57,463 bases of DNA from Paulinella micropora. Its lineage: Eukaryota > Cercozoa > Imbricatea > Euglyphida. The stretch is from contig BJOX01000182.1 in the NCBI GenBank assembly GCA_009731375.1, forward strand, positions 731,130-788,592, in the 5' to 3' direction. Below the pieces are notes generated by a model. It did no database searches and was not told the DNA's origin. It saw only the letters and a list, made by a program, of their open reading frames with translations. The position numbers were made by a program, and so were the translations under genes. Each line of letters begins with the position of its first letter. The first letter of the stretch is position 1. This document shows, in pieces, positions 34,532 to 43,775 of the stretch.

Positions 34532-34803
34532 ATGCCCAAGCAATCCTGGAAAACAAAGCACGCCGGCGCCGCGTTCACTAACAAGGCGCCCATGCCCTAC
34601 AAAAAGAAGACAACTGGTTACGCGGGCGGTGGGTCGGCCGAGATGGCGGCCCGCACTCGCCACATCATGAAACACGTAAACCCAGATTTGTCGACCGCAC
34701 TGGCCGTGCTCGACGATGACGCTATCGAACGGGCATTTAAGAACATAAAAGACATCAATGCTAGGCTNNNNNNNNNNCTAGGCTCGGGATTGCGGCCAAG
34801 TGA
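34532..34803 (+). CDS. Virion-block protein P1 with PMPYK/AGG motif
   Basis: Starts at ATG 34532. A Lys/Thr-rich start leads to APMPYKKKTTGYAGGGSAEM and then a helix (ARTRHIMKHVNPDLSTAL). A 10-N gap at 34769-34778 is flanked on both sides by CTAGGCT, so the two contig ends probably overlap by 7 bp; in that case the frame ends at TGA 34801-34803. The next two genes share the same N-terminal motif. It is divergent from the ATPase gene. Function unknown, probably virion-associated. Confidence 0.55.
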
Positions 34804-34855
34804 GAGGTTTTTTTATTCTAAAAATTTTACACGTGGAAATCGCGATTTGTACAAA

Positions 34856-35680
34856 ATGAAACGACGCGCCTTTACCACCAATGCCCGCCTGCCGTTCAAG
34901 AAATGCCGCAGGGGCTTTGCGGGGGGCGTGTCGGCCGAGATGGCGGCCCGCACCCATCGCATCATGAAATTTGTGAGCCCACAACTCTCGGCCGCCCTTC
35001 AATTGGTCAACGCGCCCCAGGCGGTCAACGTACCAGTGCCAACAAGCCTATATCGTGAGTCGAAACAAGTGGCGCGCTTGCTAGAGAAACTAACCAAAGC
35101 GCTTAGCTACGACGTCGCTCCGTACATAGTCAACAGGCAGGCCCCTCCAGCGCTAGTGCCGTCGGCCGTGCCGTCGGCCGTGCCCCTCGCACCACCGCCA
35201 CCGCCGCCGCCACCTCCACCCTCGCAAGCAAAACCGCTTAAGATTGTCAAGAACACCGCTGCCCTCAAACCTAAAAAACAAGAGGCTGGTATCGATATGG
35301 CCGAGATCGTGGCTCGCAGTGGCAAGCCGGCGACCGCCGTGGGTCCCGTCATCACCAAACAGGAGGAGAAGGATCTCCACACGCTGATAGACAGGTACAG
35401 ACGAGACAGGGACAGCCACGGGCAGCTGTACCACGCCGCGAAGAGGCACGCGCTGAGCGAGGACAAGAAGGTGCTGGCCCCGTACTGCGAGCAGCTCAGG
35501 GAACAGTTGGCCGAGTACGAGGCCAGAATCCAAGAGCTGCGGTCAGCGGCCAAGGCGGCAAAGCCTGAAGAAGCAATGCGGAAGCGCAAGCAGATAACAC
35601 AGTACGAGAAAACTAGTACAACAAATCACAAAGTCATTGTAAAAAAAAACTTTTTTTTTCTTGTTCTGGATTTTTGTTGA
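34856..35680 (+). CDS. Virion-block protein P2, paralogue of P1
   Basis: ATG 34856, preceded by an A/T-rich promoter-like stretch (ATTCTAAAAATTTTAC). The N-terminus repeats the P1 motif (ARLPFKKCRRGFAGGVSAEM, then RIMKFVSPQLSAAL), and 23 bp of DNA are identical to P1 there, a sign of recent duplication or gene conversion. Then come a helical segment, a polyproline run (about residues 125-135) and a long coiled-coil C-terminus. 274 codons, intact. Probably a virion component; family unknown. Confidence 0.6.
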   Translation: MKRRAFTTNARLPFKKCRRGFAGGVSAEMAARTHRIMKFVSPQLSAALQLVNAPQAVNVPVPTSLYRESKQVARLLEKLTKALSYDVAPYIVNRQAPPALVPSAVPSAVPLAPPPPPPPPPPSQAKPLKIVKNTAALKPKKQEAGIDMAEIVARSGKPATAVGPVITKQEEKDLHTLIDRYRRDRDSHGQLYHAAKRHALSEDKKVLAPYCEQLREQLAEYEARIQELRSAAKAAKPEEAMRKRKQITQYEKTSTTNHKVIVKKNFFFLVLDFC

Positions 35681-35695
35681 GAGCCGGGAGAGAGA

Positions 35696-38355
35696 ATGCG
35701 CTATGTCAGCGGCGACAGCGAAGCGGCCGGCAGCTGGACGGGCCGGCCCAATGGCAAGTTCTTTGACTCCCGGCCGCTGCCTTTCAAACAGCAGGGCAAC
35801 AGCGGCGGCACTTTCGGAAATCTGGCCAAGGCCAAAGCCCTCATGCGCCATGTCAATCTCGATTACATGACCAGCCTGGTTGATGCCAAGCGCGAACTTA
35901 AGCCCGGCGCTCCTGTCGTTAAAGGAGGAGGCGGCAGCGGTGCCAAGCCCGACGGTGGTCCTGAAGGAGGCGGCAGCGGTGCCACGCCTAGCACGACACC
36001 GGAAAACAAATTCGACCGCGCCGAGGCGCTGCAGTTGCCAGAGAACAACAACGAGGACACGTTCATGGCGGACGCGCCGCCAGCAGCGGACGCGAAAGAG
36101 GCGGAACCGGAGGCGCACGAAGGAAACCAGCTGCAGGCGGTCCCGCCCAAGTCGGCCGAGAAGGCCCGTTCCACCAAAATCCAGGCCGAATACAAACGAC
36201 TGGAATTCGACCGGCAGGAGCTAGATCGGCGGAGACAAAACAACGCAGAACAGAACAAGCTAGACGAGGCAAAGTTTGAACACCAAAGACGAGCGGCACT
36301 CGAAGACCTGAAGCAGGAGGAACACAAACAAAAAATGAAGCTCGAGACGCTGAAGCTGGAGGACAGGCTGCACAGAAAAGCCTGGAGGTCGCGAGCGCCC
36401 AACAAGAAGCTAAGACTTCTGCCCAGCTAAGTGAGCGGATAGAGGCATCCGTGCAGCAGCTGAACGACATCGGAAGACAAATCGCGTACTACGAACAGAA
36501 CATTGCACAGATAACGGCGGGCGGAGAGGTTAGCGCCAACCGGATTAAACAAGGCAAGAAGAAGAATCTGGCAATCACGGGTGCCCAGAAAGATGCCCTG
36601 GTGCTGACCGACACGGCCGCTGCCAACAACGAGGCGCAGCTCCGAGTCGGCCGAATACAGAACAGTGCGAACAGCCAGCTGGCCATCGGGGCTGCCGAGA
36701 CTAGCGCCGGGGTCACGGGCGAGAAGCAGAACGCAGTGCTCGGGACGCAGGCGCAGATAGGCAATATCCAGCGCCAGGCCCTGGTAACACAAGGCCGGGC
36801 GACCGACCAGCACAACGTCCAGCAGGCACAACAGAAAGCGCAGGCCGCCAAGATGTACATCGGCAGCCAGCAATCATCTGCCAAACAGGTCCAGGCCATC
36901 GAAAACACCATCAGAGACTCTGTTCAGATGTGGAAGGAGTGACAGAAGGGACAGGCCGCGTCACAGATTGCAGACATTGCGTTTGCCTTGACCGCGGCAC
37001 CAAACGGAAGCACTAGCGCCCTGGCGATAGAGGGCGGCGCTACTACGGCACCGCCAGGCAGCAGCAGCAGCAGCAGTAGCTCGGCCCCAGACACTCGCCG
37101 CAAGTTTGCCCGGTTCGAGATGAAGAAGATGATGGAGACCATCGACAAGCTCTCAAAAGAAGACGAATACTACGACTTGACGGCGGCGGCCGAGACGTAC
37201 GTGGCCGGTCTCGTGAATTTCTGTCTCAAAAACGCGGTCGAGTTAGAGGACGGATTTACAAGTGGCGCGCAAACTGAGCGGCAAAGACGGTTACCTCGCA
37301 GAGAACGTGCGTGAGCAGCTCCAGTCTATTCTGAAACAACTGAAGCGGACGAGAGCCAACAACTTCGAAAACCCGGATGATGAAGTCGACGACAGCGATA
37401 TTGGCATGGACGACGGCTGGCCGTCCGCCGAAGAAGAGGAGAAAGAAGAAGAAGAAGAAAAAGAAGACAGCCCGATGGTATCGGAGCCGGACGAAAAAAG
37501 TACCGTTCCGCCACAGACACAGGTCCTCGTCAGCATCCCCGCGGCCAGCATCAACAATACCAGTAACATCGAGCAGGTCAGCGCGCTGGCGAAGGACTAC
37601 GTCGGCCGAGCGATGAAGGCTGCTGCCATGCCTCAGGAGGCCGTTGCGGGCATGAACACACAGCTCATGAACACAGACGCGTCTACGCCCAAAGGAAAAG
37701 CGTTTGTTGACGAGGTCAATAAACTCATCGGGTACCCTGCCAGGATGCTCGGCGAGTACAAGAAGGCAAGCACCGAAGAAGATAAGAACAAGGCGGCCTT
37801 GGTTCTCTACGACAAGCTGGAGAACAAGACTGCGCCTTCTTCCTCCGCCAAAACAGCAACCAGCTCGTGTTGGCTAGCGATAATATAGGCGATCGCGGTC
37901 TCAATTACAAGCTGCTACACCAGTTTATTACAACTGGACCGCCACAGGACGTCCCTGTTGTCGCGCAGATGGTCGTTGCCCCGTATGTCCAGGAATATCT
38001 CAAACACCCAGACAAGAAGGATGCACTTCATGAGCAGTTAAAAGACCGGTACAGTCTCCTCTCGAAGATAGGCAATAACCAGAACCTGGAAGTCTTCGGA
38101 AAGAACCTGGCGCTGATCATGAGGACCGCGGGCGTGACGCCTGTGCCCGACCGCGTCGGGGCTCTCAAAGCAGACAAGGCGAGTACAAGGCACACCCTGG
38201 AACAAAAGGCCAGTTCTACACCAGCGCCGTCAAACAGCAAGAATACAGTTAAAGCCATCGAAGAAGGGAAGGCCACGAGCGTAAAGGGCAGGCGCAAGCA
38301 AAGCAAAAAACCAAAAGTTAGTAATCAGCTGATCACACCGGGTCCCGGACAATAA
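35696..38355 (+). pseudogene. Long coiled-coil virion-block protein P3, broken four times
   Basis: Starts at ATG 35696. The start carries a weaker version of the P1/P2 motif (SRPLPFKQQGNSGG, then ALMRHVNLDYMTSL). Then follow Gly/Ser linkers (GGGGSGA type), and a long Gln/Lys/Glu-rich coiled coil. A single product of about 885 codons can be traced across a frameshift near 36358, an in-frame TGA at 36940-36942, and frameshifts near 37260 and 37850. Coding character continues on both sides of each break. Further parts are a poly-Ser run, an acidic tract (EEEEKEEEEEKED) and a basic end (KGRRKQSKKPK). It may be a scaffold or internal virion protein. Separate genes are less likely, because most pieces have no ATG. 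Confidence 0.6.
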
Positions 38356-38363
38356 AAAAAGAC

Positions 38364-38630
38364 ATGCAGCACCTGGCCTTCTTCGACCCGACCTTAACAC
38401 TGGCCCTGGGCAAAGTCAACGAAAAACAGGCGCGCGTAGCGGGGCAGAAACGCCGACAACAAGAGGACGCTTAAAAAAAGGCGATCGAAGTTCTGCAGAC
38501 TACGGTAGCCGAAGCGCCCATCGAGAAAGTCTTCAAGCAGCCGGCCATTCCTGATGCCACCATCTTGCTAGAAGTGACGCCTGAACAGGCCGCCCGTTGC
38601 GAGCAGCAGCTGATTGGCGGCGGCAAGTAA
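38364..38630 (+). pseudogene. Small helical protein with in-frame TAA
   Basis: ATG 38364 (MQHLAFFDPTLTLALGKV) reaches TAA at 38472-38474. The same frame continues (KKAIEVLQTTVAEAPIEK) to 38630, 88 codons in all. The stop lies at a run of seven A. It starts 9 bp after the preceding gene. Not recognised. Confidence 0.5.
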
Positions 38631-38672
38631 TTAAAAAATTTTTTCTTGTCGGGTGACTTTATAAATACGACC
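38631..38672 (+). promoter_or_regulatory. A/T palindrome between virion genes
   Basis: A perfect A6T6 palindrome (38633-38644) lies 29 bp upstream of the next ATG. Similar inverted A/T tracts occur at 39989-40005 and 41078-41097. Confidence 0.45.
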
Positions 38673-39263
38673 ATGAGCAACCGAGGCCCTACCGTGCCCC
38701 TAGTCAACACCGGCGAAGAAAAGGCGGCCGCCGCCCAGGCCAACCAGATCGAGCATGGTACCGAGACCCGGCCGGTCATCCAGACCGACTCGCTCGCTAC
38801 CAGCTCGATCATCTACTCGGCCCTGAAAGGAATAACAGTCGAGGGGGCGGAGGGGGAGTCTCTCAAAAACATGCAGAAGGTGGCACAGCGCCTGTCGCAG
38901 AACTCGCTGGCCCCTTGGTACAAAGGAGCTGTTTTGCTCGTCGGCATGCCCGATGAGATCGAGGAAGTGTACGGAAAAGACTTTCGTACAAAGAACTGCG
39001 CCGCCGGCGGCAACGCGCCTACCGACTGGGGAGACAACAACGCCAACATGCTGCCGTGGCTGACGGAAATCAGAAGAACGTACGGGAACAACTGGGAGGG
39101 CTGCATGCAGGTTTCGGCGTTCGTGGAACAGTACCAAGCGGCCAAGATCAGAGACCAGCCATGGGCGGCTATCCCCGCTGTATCTAAGCTCGATCGCCAG
39201 AACGGCTCTGTGCGTGGCTGGACCTCTATCCACAGGGAAAATGCAGCCTACATCTTGCGATAA
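38673..39263 (+). CDS. Unknown virion-block protein (196 aa)
   Basis: I prefer ATG 38673 (MSNRGPTVPLVN) over any upstream start because it follows the A/T promoter-like tract. The protein is intact, soluble-looking and without known motif. A Gly/Asn-rich middle (AAGGNAPTDWGDNNANM) and Trp-rich end may be a binding surface. It is placed among capsid genes, so a minor virion protein is likely, but I do not recognise it. Confidence 0.6.
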   Translation: MSNRGPTVPLVNTGEEKAAAAQANQIEHGTETRPVIQTDSLATSSIIYSALKGITVEGAEGESLKNMQKVAQRLSQNSLAPWYKGAVLLVGMPDEIEEVYGKDFRTKNCAAGGNAPTDWGDNNANMLPWLTEIRRTYGNNWEGCMQVSAFVEQYQAAKIRDQPWAAIPAVSKLDRQNGSVRGWTSIHRENAAYILR

Positions 39264-39310
39264 AGAAATTTTAATCTTGCGGCCGTAAGAGCAAAGAGAA
39301 GAGGTCCTAG

Positions 39311-39985
39311 ATGACCGATCCGTTTGCTAACCTCGAGCCGCCTACCGCTGAACTTCTCCCTCCTCCACCGCCGCCGGTCGTCGAGGTCAAACAGCCGGCG
39401 GCCAAGCGACGCAGGACGGCCGCTCCTTCTCAAGCGAGCCTGGCACAGCGCCTGGCCGCACCGTCGTCGTCAGCAGGGCCGGAAGACCCAGTTCTGCGCG
39501 ATGACCCGAACTACAGGCTCTTGTGCGCTTATGGCCGCAGCGCCCTAATTGGACCCAAGCTCAAAAAAGCGCACATCAACTGTGACCCGAAAGCCCTGCG
39601 CAGGCTGCCCAGACAGAAGCTGCCGCTGTTGTTGGACGAAGTTGAGGAAGTGCTGGAAGGCGAACTGTCTGGCGAGCTGGCGGATGCCGTGCTCAAGCAA
39701 GGGCTCGTCTGCCTTGAAAATCTGGTAGCGAGCCGGTCGCGTTACCAAATCTCGGGCACGACCGAGGCCTGCTTTACAAATGACAGGTGGTGTTTCTTGC
39801 TAGAAAGAGCCAAGCTGCGCGCGGGCATCGGGCTGCAGCGCCTGGACCCTATGACAGAGCTAGCTCTGTTGACGGCGCAGACTGCCGCCATCACTCATGC
39901 CAAGAACACGATGTTTGTAGCACAGCCAGCTAGCCAAGCTACAAATCTGGACGCACCCGCGCCCGTAGAAGAAAAGAAGAAGTAG
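39311..39985 (+). CDS. Unknown virion-block protein (224 aa)
   Basis: ATG 39311. The first 65 residues are Pro/Ala-rich with a basic cluster (KQPAAKRRRTAAPS) that resembles a nuclear localisation signal. The rest is a helical, Leu-rich domain (RRLPRQKLPLLLDEVEEVLE) and the end is acidic/basic. The frame is intact. A virion or nuclear-entry role would fit, but nothing proves it. Confidence 0.55.
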   Translation: MTDPFANLEPPTAELLPPPPPPVVEVKQPAAKRRRTAAPSQASLAQRLAAPSSSAGPEDPVLRDDPNYRLLCAYGRSALIGPKLKKAHINCDPKALRRLPRQKLPLLLDEVEEVLEGELSGELADAVLKQGLVCLENLVASRSRYQISGTTEACFTNDRWCFLLERAKLRAGIGLQRLDPMTELALLTAQTAAITHAKNTMFVAQPASQATNLDAPAPVEEKKK

Positions 39986-40043
39986 ATCAATAAAAAAAAT
40001 TTATTTTGTTGTGCGCCAATTAAGCATCTCTCCGAAAAGAAAA

Positions 40044-40508
40044 ATGTCCGAAATGGTGAGCGACCTGTTTTCTCTTGAAAACTTTGCTCGTTCCGGCATG
40101 GCCGCCGCGTTTGCCTACGTGGCCGCCCCGGTCGTGATCCCCGGCAACACTTATTTCAGCCTCTCGGCTGTCCCTGGCTTGAGCGGCGTCGTCGTCGAAA
40201 AGAGCAAGGGGCTAGCGGTAGTGGCTTTCTTGACTGCCACTGCCATCGATTTAATCCAGTCGCGCGTGCTGAACCGCACGAAAGAAGGCCGGCTAGCCGC
40301 TTACCCTTCCCTCGCCGTGCACGTGGCCGGAGGAGGCCTGCTGTTTGCTATGCTGCCTAAGCTCATGGGCAGCGGCCAGTTCGGACTGGTAGGCGACGGC
40401 GACGTTGTCAAACAGCTTTTCTTGATCGGGGCACTCTCGGAAGTGTTCAGCCAATATTTTTATGAATATTACCTGAACCCCGCGGGCCAAGGGCACTACC
40501 GCTTCTAA
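40044..40508 (+). CDS. Multi-pass membrane protein, virion block
   Basis: ATG 40044 (MSEMVSDLFSLENFARSG). About 154 aa with three or four hydrophobic segments: MAAAFAYVAAPVVI, GLAVVAFLTATAIDLI, LAVHVAGGGLLFAML and VKQLFLIGALSEVFSQYF. An inverted A/T tract (39989-40005) lies upstream. Small membrane proteins are common in the virion modules of polinton-like viruses. Family unknown. Confidence 0.6.
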   Translation: MSEMVSDLFSLENFARSGMAAAFAYVAAPVVIPGNTYFSLSAVPGLSGVVVEKSKGLAVVAFLTATAIDLIQSRVLNRTKEGRLAAYPSLAVHVAGGGLLFAMLPKLMGSGQFGLVGDGDVVKQLFLIGALSEVFSQYFYEYYLNPAGQGHYRF

Positions 40509-40547
40509 ACAAAAAAAGAATCTTGTGTGCCTAGTCTAAAGTGAACA

Positions 40548-41079
40548 ATGCTAGTGGAGGAAGCTCTGCTGGCCTGGGCCCTGATCGTTACGACCGCTAT
40601 CATCGTGGTCACCTGCTGCAAACGACTCTTTCGTCATCCAAAGATCTCGTGCGACCTCGACAAGCCGCTGCCCACACACTACGTGACGCTCGATGACCTC
40701 CTCCGGCGGCCTTACCAAGCGCCAAGCGCTGCAGAAGCTCTTTGCGGACCTGGAGACTGTGCTGGACAACTGGGGGCTGCTGTCTGTCGGCGAGAGCAAG
40801 GACCTGCGGATGCAGTGGAACTTAGGTCTTGAGCAACAAGTTGCGACCGTTGAAAAGTTCTTTTTGCCTGCCTACAAGGACGGGCGACTGCCAGCGTACG
40901 TCCGGAGCGAAGCCGGCATCTGGTTTGAGCTGGCCGCGAGTGCTCGTGCTCCGACTCCCGCCCTGCAACAGCTGCAGCAGAGATTTCTGGCCAAGCAGAG
41001 TCTGGTCAAGGACGCTCAGTTCCTGGGACAAATTATGCAAGTCATGGAACTCATCTGCCAAGTCATCGTCTTTAAATAA
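40548..41079 (+). CDS. Single-pass membrane protein, one frameshift
   Basis: ATG 40548 gives an N-terminal membrane helix (LLAWALIVTTAIIVVTCC) and then a basic stretch. Near 40713 the coding character moves to another frame (KRQALQKLFADLETVL...) and continues to 41079. About 176 codons in total. The C-terminal part is helical and Gln/Leu-rich. Probably a type II-like virion membrane protein. Confidence 0.5.
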
Positions 41080-41098
41080 ATTAAAAAAATTTAATTTT
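41078..41098 (+). terminator. A/T inverted repeat between virion genes
   Basis: Eight-base perfect arms AAATTAAA and TTTAATTT are separated by AAAA, straight after the stop codon and 29 bp before the next ATG. It could be a terminator, a promoter or both. Confidence 0.4.
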
Positions 41099-41126
41099 CG
41101 TGACTCACTAAGTTTAAATCAAGAAG

Positions 41127-41549
41127 ATGGGCAAGAATTCGCTGTACCAGAGCTATGCAGAACAGCAAGAAATAGGTCGTCGGGTGCACGAGGCTTCCCT
41201 GAAAAGACACGCTAGATACCGAGAAGAAAGACAAGCTGATAGGCGAGCGAACAAGTCAGTCAAAGCCGCTGCTAGGAAGGAGCACAGGGAAGAGCGGAGA
41301 GAGCGGACCCGCGAAGGGCTGCGGCAGTTCGGCAACACCATTAAGGGCATCGGCAACTTTTTCGGCAAGCAGATCGACAAGGTGACTGACATTCCGAAAG
41401 AAGCGATGGACACCACCAAGCAGCTAGGCGACAACGCCGAGGGCAGCCTCAAATCATTGGCGCTGCCGCTGGCGGTCGGCGCCGCGGCGATCGGGGCCGT
41501 GATGATCATGAAAAAGTATAATAAATCTTCTTTGTGCTTAATATTATAA
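41127..41549 (+). CDS. Basic protein with C-terminal membrane helix
   Basis: ATG 41127. 140 aa. The first 80 residues are very rich in Arg, Lys and Glu (KRHARYREERQADRRANKSV), likely a helix that could touch DNA. Near the end is a hydrophobic stretch (SLALPLAVGAAAIGAVMIM). It is intact and lies directly upstream of the capsid gene, 8 bp apart. Possibly a virion protein that bridges genome and shell; function not proven. Confidence 0.55.
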   Translation: MGKNSLYQSYAEQQEIGRRVHEASLKRHARYREERQADRRANKSVKAAARKEHREERRERTREGLRQFGNTIKGIGNFFGKQIDKVTDIPKEAMDTTKQLGDNAEGSLKSLALPLAVGAAAIGAVMIMKKYNKSSLCLIL

Positions 41550-41557
41550 TACGATCG

Positions 41558-43373
41558 ATGTCTTCCGCCACCGTCGTCGTGCCCTCCGCAGAAGCTGCAA
41601 AAAATCTCTACCGGCAGGCGTGCCCGTAACGGCCAGGAGATCTTGATTGACCCCGAGCACGCCCGTGCGATCAATGCGCGCCCTTGCTGGATTCAAACTG
41701 TCATGGCGCCCGCCGCCGCGACCTCGGCGCTGAGCAACACTGCGTTTTTTAGCTTTATCTTGGAAAACAACCAGGCCGGCGCGATCCATGACGCGACGTT
41801 GCGTTTCAAGGTCACGTTCACGACCAGCGGCAGCCAGCCGACCGACTCGCGAGTCTTGCCTACCACTATGTGGTTCGAAAGAATTGAGTACATCGACCGC
41901 CTGACTGGCACTGAAATTGCGCGCTACCACGGCGACATGATGCACTTGGTGCTCAATACGTTGCCACAAGAGGCACTTGACAAGATTGTTGACATGGTCA
42001 ACATGTGCCCCAAGACGGGCAAAGTCAGTGGCAGCCAGTGGGAGAACAACGACGAGCAGTACTTTTACTTGCCGCTGGTGCACACTTGGCTGAACGGCAT
42101 GGACTTGGACCTGAGCACGCTGCGTGGCGACCTTGAAATCAGGTTCTATCCCAGAGGTTCGATCTTTGTGGCGGCCCAGTCGGCAGTCAACGGCCAGTCC
42201 GCGCCCGCTGTGCCTTGTACCGCCAGCTTGAGCGAGATCCGCTTCATCACGGGCTGCACGCAGCTGCCGAACGGGATGCGCCTGGGCAGGAACCCACAAA
42301 AGATGGGCAAGGTCGCCGAGCAGAAATACATCGACTTTGTGCAGTACACGGCCTACGCCCAGCGCATCAAGCCCTCCGACCGGTTGGCGATTGATCTGGA
42401 CCAATTCTCCCACCACTCCGGCGGGCTGTTTGTCTTCATCCGCAAATCAGGCGACCAGACCGCGTACGGCGGCGGCGTGGACACTAACACCTACTACCCG
42501 CAGTACACGTACGACACCACGGGGCGCTTGATGACCTACGACGCGCTGGGTGATGCGACCACGATCGACTTAGAAGATGTGCACGGCAGATCACAGATGA
42601 GCGAAGGGACCCCGATCGACGAGCGCTTTTTCCGCGAGGAGACGATGGGCCAGTCGGTGCGCAGCTCTTACATGAAGTCTAACGGCGTATACCTCATCCC
42701 GTTTAGCAATGACCCCAAGGCCATGTTAGACGGCGTGATGGACGGTTACAAGACCTTTGTCGGCAACCGCGAGCGCCTGGTGATCAACACCGGCCCCGCG
42801 CCGCGAGCCACGACCGTCACATTCAAGTACGGGGCATGGTACGCCAACACTGCGGTGTTTGCCCTGAACGACACCAACCGCCTGACCGTGGACTTCAAGG
42901 GCGTGACGGTGGCCGTCATGGACATCGACTCTGACTCCACTTTTGCAAGAGTTACCGACCGTCGCTACACTTCACCGGCAACTGGAGCGATGACGTACCT
43001 CAATACCGTGCTCGCTAGCTCGAGCTGGCTGCGCGCGTGCGGGGTCAAGATCAAGTTCAGCAGCACGCGAACAGGGGCGACTGCTGCCGACTGGGAGGCC
43101 AATGCGGCGATGGAGTACACCGCGTCTGTCACCGACCTGAACGACCAGCCCGTGCTCTTGTCCCGCGGCGACATCCACCAGCTGAAGCTGAAGTTCCAAC
43201 AGGCGCCCGACACATCCGCGACTACTTACAACGCTCAAGAAGAGATGGTTGTCACCGCCACCACGTCGGGCAAACGAGGCGTCATCGACGGTCTCTACGA
43301 CATCACGATCTATTCGGCGTATTTCAAGTACTTGCACGAAGCAAACGGTAGTCTGGAGGTGGCCTCGGTTTAA
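41558..43373 (+). CDS. Double-jelly-roll major capsid protein, start frameshift
   Basis: The capsid frame is open from 41550 to 43373. The natural ATG at 41558 (MSSATVVVPSAEAA) is one base out of frame; the shift falls at a run of six A (41599-41604), so one A may have been lost there. About 604 codons. Typical capsid features are YFYLPLVHTWLNGMDL followed by a strand and RFYPRGS, many beta-strand stretches, and a second half with strands such as TVTFKYGAWYAN and VTVAVMDIDSD. Length and pattern match polinton-like virus capsid proteins better than those of giant viruses. The rest of the frame is intact. Confidence 0.8.
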
Positions 43374-43431
43374 AATTTTAGATTATAACGTTGCGTTTTT
43401 ATTATAACAAAGGACCGAAAGCCAGAGAAAG

Positions 43432-43725
43432 ATGTCTTCCAACTGTGCTTCTTGTGGACACGCCACCGCTGCTCTTGAGAAGGAGAAGAAAGAACGCAAG
43501 CCCCGCGCACCATCCGCGTACAACACTTTTTTCAAGGAGCAGATGGCCACGCCCGAAATCAAGGCCATGGCGCACAAAGAACGCATGGCGTACATCAGCT
43601 CGAAATGGAACCAACAGAAGGCGGCTGCTCCTGCTCCTTCTTCCTCTGCACCCCAACCGGCACAGGGATCGGCAGCGAGCGACGCACTACCAGCTGGCCG
43701 CCCTGCCCTCGTGCGGTCCCTCTGA
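43432..43725 (+). CDS. HMG-box/YABBY-like DNA-binding protein
   Basis: ATG 43432. After a CASCGH start comes a Lys-rich stretch, and then an HMG-box-like core KPRAPSAYNTFFKEQMATPE followed by HKERMAYISSKWNQQK. This pattern (APSAYNxFxKE...SxKW) is shared by HMG-box and YABBY-type proteins, which bend or bind DNA. The tail is Pro/Ala/Ser-rich. It is the last recognisable gene of element 1. It may condense the viral genome or act as a regulator. Confidence 0.65.
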   Translation: MSSNCASCGHATAALEKEKKERKPRAPSAYNTFFKEQMATPEIKAMAHKERMAYISSKWNQQKAAAPAPSSSAPQPAQGSAASDALPAGRPALVRSL

Positions 43726-43775
43726 CGAGCGCGGACATGGCCAGACCGAAGGCATCGCTCAGATGATCTGACTCT

